64,000 nt of DNA from Cyprinodon diabolis. Taxonomy: Eukaryota > Chordata > Actinopteri > Cyprinodontiformes > Cyprinodontidae. The stretch is taken from NCBI GenBank assembly GCA_030533445.1, contig CM060064.1, positions 4,963,916 to 5,027,915 of the forward strand, written 5' to 3'. Both the position numbers and the translations under genes were made by a program. Numbering within the stretch: position 1 is the first letter of the stretch; each line of letters begins with the position of its first letter. Below are positions 58,288 to 64,000 of the stretch, piece by piece. The notes below the pieces were generated by a model. The model was not told the origin of the DNA, did no database searches, and was given only the letters and a program-made list of their open reading frames with translations.

Positions 58288-60290
58288 ATTAATGTCAAAG
58301 CCGCATACTCACACTGTGTGAGGGAAGCCAAAGACATCTACAGGAGAAAAGTGGAGCGGATTCTGAAGGAAAATAACGTTGGAGACGTCTGGAAAGGTGT
58401 AAGAACCATTATAGCCAACGACACAAAGATCAAGGCCGTTGAAGGGACAACGGAGGGGGTAAATTGACTGAACAAGTTCTTCAACAGCTTTTACAATCCT
58501 GTGACCCCTACACTGCTGCTGCTGCCATCTCCCCTTCCCCCACAATTCACTTCCCCCATCTGCATCTCCTCTTCCTCCCAGCATTCACCTCCTCCCAGAA
58601 ACAGCACCTCCACCCAGAGCCACCACCTGCCCACCAACCTTAGCTATCACAGCACCACCATCCTACTCTGCTCCTCAAGGCCCCCAAACCTCAAAACTTT
58701 CCCTGCCTCGCATCACCACAGCCCTGGTCAAAGAACAGCTAAGGAGACTTCAACCCAGGAAAACAGCAGGCCCGGACACTGTGTGTTCACGGCTGAAAAC
58801 CTGTGCTACTGAACTGGGGGAACCATTACAACAGGTGTTCAACCGTAGCCTGCAGCTAGGGAGAGTGCCTACTGTATATTAGACACCCTGTATCACATTG
58901 GTACCTGAAAATACCTGACCCAGTGAGCTGAATGATTTCTGGCCTGTGGCACTTGCTTCACCTCTAAGGAAGACAATGGAGCAGATGTTGCTCGAACTTC
59001 TCAGACTTCAAACAACACACTCTGGACCGTCTGCAGTTTGCATATTAGCCAGCTGTAGGAGTGAGGGACGCCATCCTCTACCTACTCCACAGAAGACTCC
59101 ACTCCCACCTGGATAAGGGAAATGCCACAGCAAGGATTCCCTTACTGGACTTCTCAAGTGCATTCAACACCTTCCAGCCGTCCCTGCTCAGATACAAACT
59201 GAATAGCATGGGAGCTGACCCCTACCTGCTAATTCAAAGAGATGCCACAGTATGTCAGGCTCAAAGTGCTGGCCCTTATCCTCTTCACCCTATACACTTT
59301 GACTTCTTTTGCAACTCTGAGCTGTGTCACATACAGGAGCACATAGATGACACAGTCATTGTGGGATTATCAGAGAAAAAAGATAGGAGGAGTACAGGAG
59401 TCTAGTGGGGGACTTTGCCACCTGGTGCTCCACCAACCACCTGGAGCTCAACATTTTCAAGACGAAGAAGCTGGTCATAGCTGTTGGGAAGAATGGACCA
59501 AAGATTAAGCCAGATTCATACAAATACCTTGGGGCTAAGCTGGACAATAAACTGGGCTGTTAGCACACACCAACCAGCTACACATGAAGATCAAGAGCAG
59601 GGTGTACTTCTTGAAGAGACTGAGGTCTTTCAACATCTGCAAGCTGTTGGAGATGTTTGTTGGAGATGTTCTACCAGTCTGTGGTTGCCAGTGTCCTTTT
59701 TCTACACCATGGTGTGCTTGGGGAGGGCAGCACATCCAAGAAGGACACCTCCAGACTGGACAAACTGGTGAGGCGAGCCGGCTCTGTGATTGGCAAGAAG
59801 CTAGACATTCTGGGGATGTTGGCTGAGACAAGAACCCTTAACAAACTGCTGGACATTATGGACAATGCCAGCCACACTCTGCATGCTGTCGTCATCCCTC
59901 AGAGGAGCCTGAACAGTGAGAGATTGCTCAACCCCAAAAGCAGGACCAACAGATAGCTGAACTCCTTTGTTCCTTAAGCAATCAAGCTGTACAACTCCTC
60001 ACTTGGGGGAAGGACGAGGTGATCGGAAGAAGGACAAGGTTCAGCACTCCCCTCCTTGGACATCTTGTGCAAAAGATTACCTATTGTCACTCATGAGTAT
60101 TATCCTTCTCTCTCACTGTGCAATAACACATACCAGCTATTGTGTAGCCTGTGTAATTTTGTACTTATTTATTAGGTCTGCAATGCCAGTGCAACAATCC
60201 AAATCAACCACTGTATAGTCTGTATAATTTTTTCTTATTTATATGGTCAGAACATTTCTGCAGTGCAACTGCTGTAGAAGACAAATATGT
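58288..60290 (+). mobile_element. Rex1/CR1-like LINE, broken, with 3' UTR
   Basis: Pieces of non-LTR reverse transcriptase occur in + order: a linker region (YRRKVERILKENNVGDVWKG), [16 protein letters not shown] (motif A) at 59061-59405, DDTVIVGL (second part of the catalytic motif) and a C-terminal region with SRLDKLVRRAGSV. Stops and frameshifts are frequent. The 3' UTR runs to an AATAAACTC near 60291. Same group as the LINE at 19438-23290, opposite strand. Confidence 0.7.
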
Positions 60291-60825
60291 AATAAACTCT
60301 CTAATGAAAGGAAATGATGTGTGTATAGGTGTGTGTTTCACCAGAAAAGGCAAATCAGTTTTGACCGCTTGGCCGGGAAATGCTGTAAATCCACAGCTAG
60401 CCATTTGTATAAGTTTTTGATTTTGTAAGCAGGCGACAGTGAGAATAAACAAACTTTTAACTGCAAGAACAGCGTCTGACATTTCCTGTTCAGCATCTCA
60501 CCCCGGTAAATGTGCGTCAACAATAAGATTCCAGTTTAAAAACATTACAGTGGCAAAAAGTCCAAGTGCAAAAGTCCAAGAGAAATACTGTGTAGTCTTC
60601 CCTTAGCTATCTATTGTGCAGATATTTTTATATTTAAAGGAAACATATTCCAGGATATTACTACTTTTTATGCTTTTTGTACTATATACACTCTTTTAAT
60701 ATTGTCCGTTGTATTATTATAGTAAATGGCATCTTGTTTTAAATCTGCCCATTGTACTCTATATAAAGTACTGGAACCAGAATTTCCCTTAAGGAGTAAG
60801 GGATAAATAAAGTTGAGTGTAAGTT
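60291..60825. other. LINE-like 3' terminus, no gene
   Basis: GAATTTCCCTTAAGGAGTAA followed by AATAAAGTTG near 60781-60815 resembles the 3' end of another fish LINE in + orientation. The rest shows nothing. Confidence 0.4.
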
Positions 60826-61551
60826 CAATTCAATTCAATTCAGTTTATTTATATAGCGCCAAATTCACAACACATGTCATCTCAAGGCACTTTACAGTTC
60901 AACCAAATCATACAGTCAAATTGATACAAAGTTTTCTATCTAAGGAAAACCAGTTGATTGCATTGACTCATTGACTCAAATACAATCCCTCACACTAAGC
61001 ATGCTTGTAGCGACAGTGGAGAGGAAAAACTCCCTTTTAACAGGAAGAAACCTCCAGCAGAACCAGGCTCAGTGTGAGCGGCCATCTGCCGAGGCCGACT
61101 GGGGTTCAAGGAGACAGAAGCAGAGATACAAAAAGCAGCTGTAAAAGGCGGCCCCATCCAGGAAACACACAGCCAGGCAGACAAGCTCCAAGGCAGCTCC
61201 CATGCCAGAGGATGAAGAGAGCACATCCACCCAGCCACGGCCAGAGAAACAGGACCACAATGGAAAACAGGCCGATCTCCAACATCTACAAACAAGGGTG
61301 TTGATGGAAGCAGCACAGCTGATGTTTCTTTCCTGGATGACGTCACAGCCAAACAGGAACAGACGAGGCAAAGCTACTCTGAGGAAAAGCAGAGAGAGCA
61401 GAAGGTTAGAGATTGAACAAACAGATTCTGCAGAATTGGAGAACAGAGAGAGAATGAAGCAGAATGATGAAATGGGGGTCCCTATGTCCTCCAAAAGTCT
61501 AAGCCTATAGCAGCATAACTTTAAAGACAGCTCAGGATAACCTGAGCCACC
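60826..61551 (-). mobile_element. 3' UTR and tail of the L2 LINE
   Basis: Follows the RT stop codon and ends, on the - strand, with GGCGCTATATAAATAAACTG and three GAATT units. This is the reference copy against which the other L2 tails in the window were matched. Confidence 0.85.
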
Positions 61552-62936
61552 CTAACTATAAGCTTTATCAAAAAGGAAAGTTTTAATCCTAGCCTTAAAA
61601 GTAGACAGGGTGTCTGCCTCACAGACTAAAACTGGTAGTTGGTTCCACAGGAGAGGAGCCTGATAACTAAAAGATCTGCCTCCCATTCTACTTTTAGAAA
61701 TTCTAGGAACCACTAGTAAACCTGCAGATTGAGAGCGAAGTGCTCTGTTAGGAACATAAGGAACAATCAGATCTCTGATATAAGATGGAGCTTGGCCATT
61801 TAAGGCTTTATATGTGAGAAGGAGGATTTTAAATTCTATTCTTGATTTAACAGGAAGCCAATGAAGAGAAGCCAGGATAGGAGAGATATGATCTCTCTTT
61901 TTAATTTTCATCAGAACTCTGGCTGCAGCATTTTGGATCAGCTGAAGGCTTTTAACTACAGTTTGTGGACTTCCTGATAGTAAAGAATTACAATAGTCCA
62001 GCCTTGAAGTAACAAATGCATGGACTAGTTTCTCAGCATCACCCCTGGACAGGAGATTTCTAATTTTTGCAATGTTCCTCAGATGAAAGAAGGAAATTCT
62101 AGAAACCTCTTTGATCTGGGATTTAAATGACAGGTCCTGATCAAAAATAACACGAAGATTTTTTACTTTATTATCTGAAATCAGTTTAATCCCATCCAAA
62201 TGAAGTGACTGGCTAATCAGCTTCTTTTTCAGAGACTCTGGTCCAAAGACTATAACTTCTGTTTTGTCTGCATTCAGAAGCAGAAAGTTAAGAGTCATCC
62301 AGGTTTTTATGTCTTCAAGACATGCCTGTAATCTATGTAATGGGTTAGCTTCATCTGGATTTATAGACAGATATAGCTGGGTATCATCAGCATAACAGTG
62401 GAAATTAATCCCATGCTGTCTAATAACTCTACCAATGGGGAGCATGTATAAAGTAAAGAGAATTGGTCCTAGCACTGATCCCTGTGGTACTCCACAGGTA
62501 ACCTTTGAGCGTGTTGAAGATCTATCATTAACATAAACAAACTGAATTCGATCAGATAGATAAGATTTAAACCAGTCTAGTGCTGTTCCTTTAATTCCAA
62601 CAAAATATTCAAGTCTTTCTAAAAGAATATTATGGTCAACTGTATCAAATGCAGCACTAAGATCCAACAGGACGAGCACAGATACAAGTCCATTATCTGA
62701 GGCCATGAGAATATCATTAGTGACTTTCACCAGAGCTGTTTCAGTGCTATGATGAGCTCTAAAGCCAGACTGAAACTCTTCAAAAAGTTCATTATGGTGT
62801 AAGTGGTCGCAAACTTGTTTGGCAACTACTTTCTCAAGAATTTTGGATAAGAAAGGAAGATTGGATATAGGTCTATAATTAACCAAGTCATCTGGGTCAA
62901 GAGACGGTTTCTTAAGCAGAGGTTTAATTACAGTCT
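61552..62936 (-). CDS. L2 LINE reverse transcriptase, 5'-truncated, open frame
   Basis: An uninterrupted frame of about 461 codons covers the RT and C-terminal domain of an L2-clade non-LTR retrotransposon. Visible motifs in order are [51 protein letters not shown] (motif A), [16 protein letters not shown] (motif B) and CYADDTQLY (catalytic YADD). [13 protein letters not shown] and the C-terminal [16 protein letters not shown] then follow. The endonuclease is absent because the copy is truncated at 62936. The open frame and low divergence of its tail from other copies suggest recent insertion. It cannot retrotranspose on its own. Confidence 0.88.
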
Positions 62937-63089
62937 AAGTTTACATGCACCCATTGACCATGAAATATACATGGATCAACCCAAAGGTTTCCAGGTAAAA
63001 TTAAGAATGGTGTGTGACATGTTGAAATGAAATAAATCTGGACTCATACAATCTGGGAAGAACTAGAATATTATGCTCCATGAGTTCCT

Positions 63090-64000
63090 GATATCAATGA
63101 GTTTGTACAGAGCCAAGCTGATCATTGTATCTACACAAATTTTTCTGACAGAGGAAATGTGATTTTGTGAGTGTGGGTTGAAATAGAAAAAAAAAACTCT
63201 TCCTCACCCATTGTGGGCGGTCTTCCCCATTTTTTCCTACAATCTCGGGTCCTCTTCCAGAGACTTGGGACCTTGAGGGTTCTGAGCAGAACTGTATCTT
63301 TGCTGTTTTTAGAACTGCACTCTTCTGGACCAAGATGTCTGATGTATTTCCAGGGATCTGCTGTAAACACTCCTCAAGTTTGGGGGTCACTGCCCCGAGT
63401 GCCTCAATCACCACAGGCCCAACTGATGCCTTGACCTTGCAGTTTTTCTCCAGCTCTTCTCTGGGACCCTGGGATTTCTCTAGTTTTTCATGTTCTTTTT
63501 TTCCTGATGTTGCAGTCACTTGGTATTATCATGTCAACCACAATCACTTTCCTCTGCCTTTTTGTCCATCACGACAATGTCCGGTTTGTTTACCATTACC
63601 ATTCAGTCCGTCTGTATCTGGAAGTCCCACAGGATCTTGGCTTGGTCATTCTCTACCGTCTTTGAAGGTTTTTCCCACTTTGACCTTGGGGTTTCCAGCC
63701 CATACTCTGCACAGATATTCCTGTGGGGGAAGGAGGAGGTTATATTCCAGCCACTTGTTTATGGCGCTCCAATGTAAGCTTTCCCTGCCAGCATCTTACA
63801 ACTTGTAGTTGTGTGCTGGACTGTCTCGGAGGCCTCTTTGCACAGTCTGCACCTGGGGTCTTGTCTGGTGTGGTAGATCTGGTCCTCTATTGCTATGGTG
63901 CTCAGGGCCTGCTCCTGTGCAGCCATGATGAGTGCCTCTGTTCATACTCCAGTTCATTTAACTCCAGTCAGCCCGAATTACTGAGAAACTACAAAGAACT
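63090..64000 (-). mobile_element. LINE with restriction-like endonuclease, C-terminal part
   Basis: On the - strand from the window edge there is a Cys-rich LCKEASETVQHTT stretch (C...C...H zinc-like), CKMLAGKAY, and ICAEYG/VWAGNPKV-like text. PDIVVMDKK, then VIVVDMIIP in a shifted frame, follow; this PD...D pattern fits a restriction-like endonuclease. The frame 63519-63094 then reads EHEKLEKSQGPREELEKN and ALGAVTPKLEECLQQIPG. This order is typical of RLE-bearing LINEs (R2/NeSL/Hero type) in fish. At least one frameshift; it runs off the window. Confidence 0.6.

Noticed and set aside
61069..61510. Frames of 76-141 codons over the L2 3' UTR
   Set aside because: They lie in the untranslated tail of the L2; the same sequence recurs in other truncated copies with different frames.

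Overview
The window is AT-rich vertebrate DNA from a ray-finned fish, probably a percomorph teleost. It holds two melanocortin receptor genes split by introns, surrounded by teleost-type transposons: L2, Rex1/CR1-like, L1-like and site-specific-type LINEs, a Penelope-like element, Ty3/gypsy, Ty1/copia and ERV elements, Tc1-like elements, hAT elements and tRNA-derived SINEs. Tetrapod melanocortin receptors are normally encoded by a single exon. Introns in mc2r and mc5r are known from pufferfish and related teleosts, which supports the placement.

Layout. mc2r (ACTH receptor, 301 aa) is on the + strand with coding exons at 3496-3848 and 12035-12587. They are separated by an 8.2 kb intron containing an L1 fragment, a degenerate 3 kb L2 and a GC-rich repeat. 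mc5r (341 aa) is on the - strand with coding exons at 39130-38972, 38826-38720, 36792-36604 and 35201-34631. A Tc1 copy sits in its second intron. The two genes are convergent, with stop codons 22 kb apart, and both carry a phase-2 intron inside the Arg codon of the DRY motif. The 22 kb between them holds solo LTRs, hAT elements inside TA repeats, a Rex1-like LINE split by a hAT that itself carries an L2 tail, SINE tails, a broken Tc1, and one weak candidate for an unannotated small gene on the - strand (27414-28652).

From 39.1 kb to the right edge I find no further host gene. In order there are a solo LTR, a decayed L2, a 5' LTR plus gag and partial pol of an ERV, a SINE, a Ty3/gypsy element split by a second Tc1 copy, L2 pieces, a deleted Tc1, a Penelope-like element split by a solo LTR, a copia fragment abutting a Rex1-like LINE, an L2 with an open reverse-transcriptase frame, and the C-terminal part of a LINE with a restriction-like endonuclease. 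The nested insertions give a relative chronology.

Functionally, only the two receptors look like working host genes. Both are Gs-coupled class A GPCRs of the POMC/ACTH/alpha-MSH system. Everything else is mobile-element sequence, mostly broken, or unique DNA without recognisable genes. Exon ends were set by hand from splice consensus, reading phase and family alignment from general knowledge. No database search or transcript data were available.
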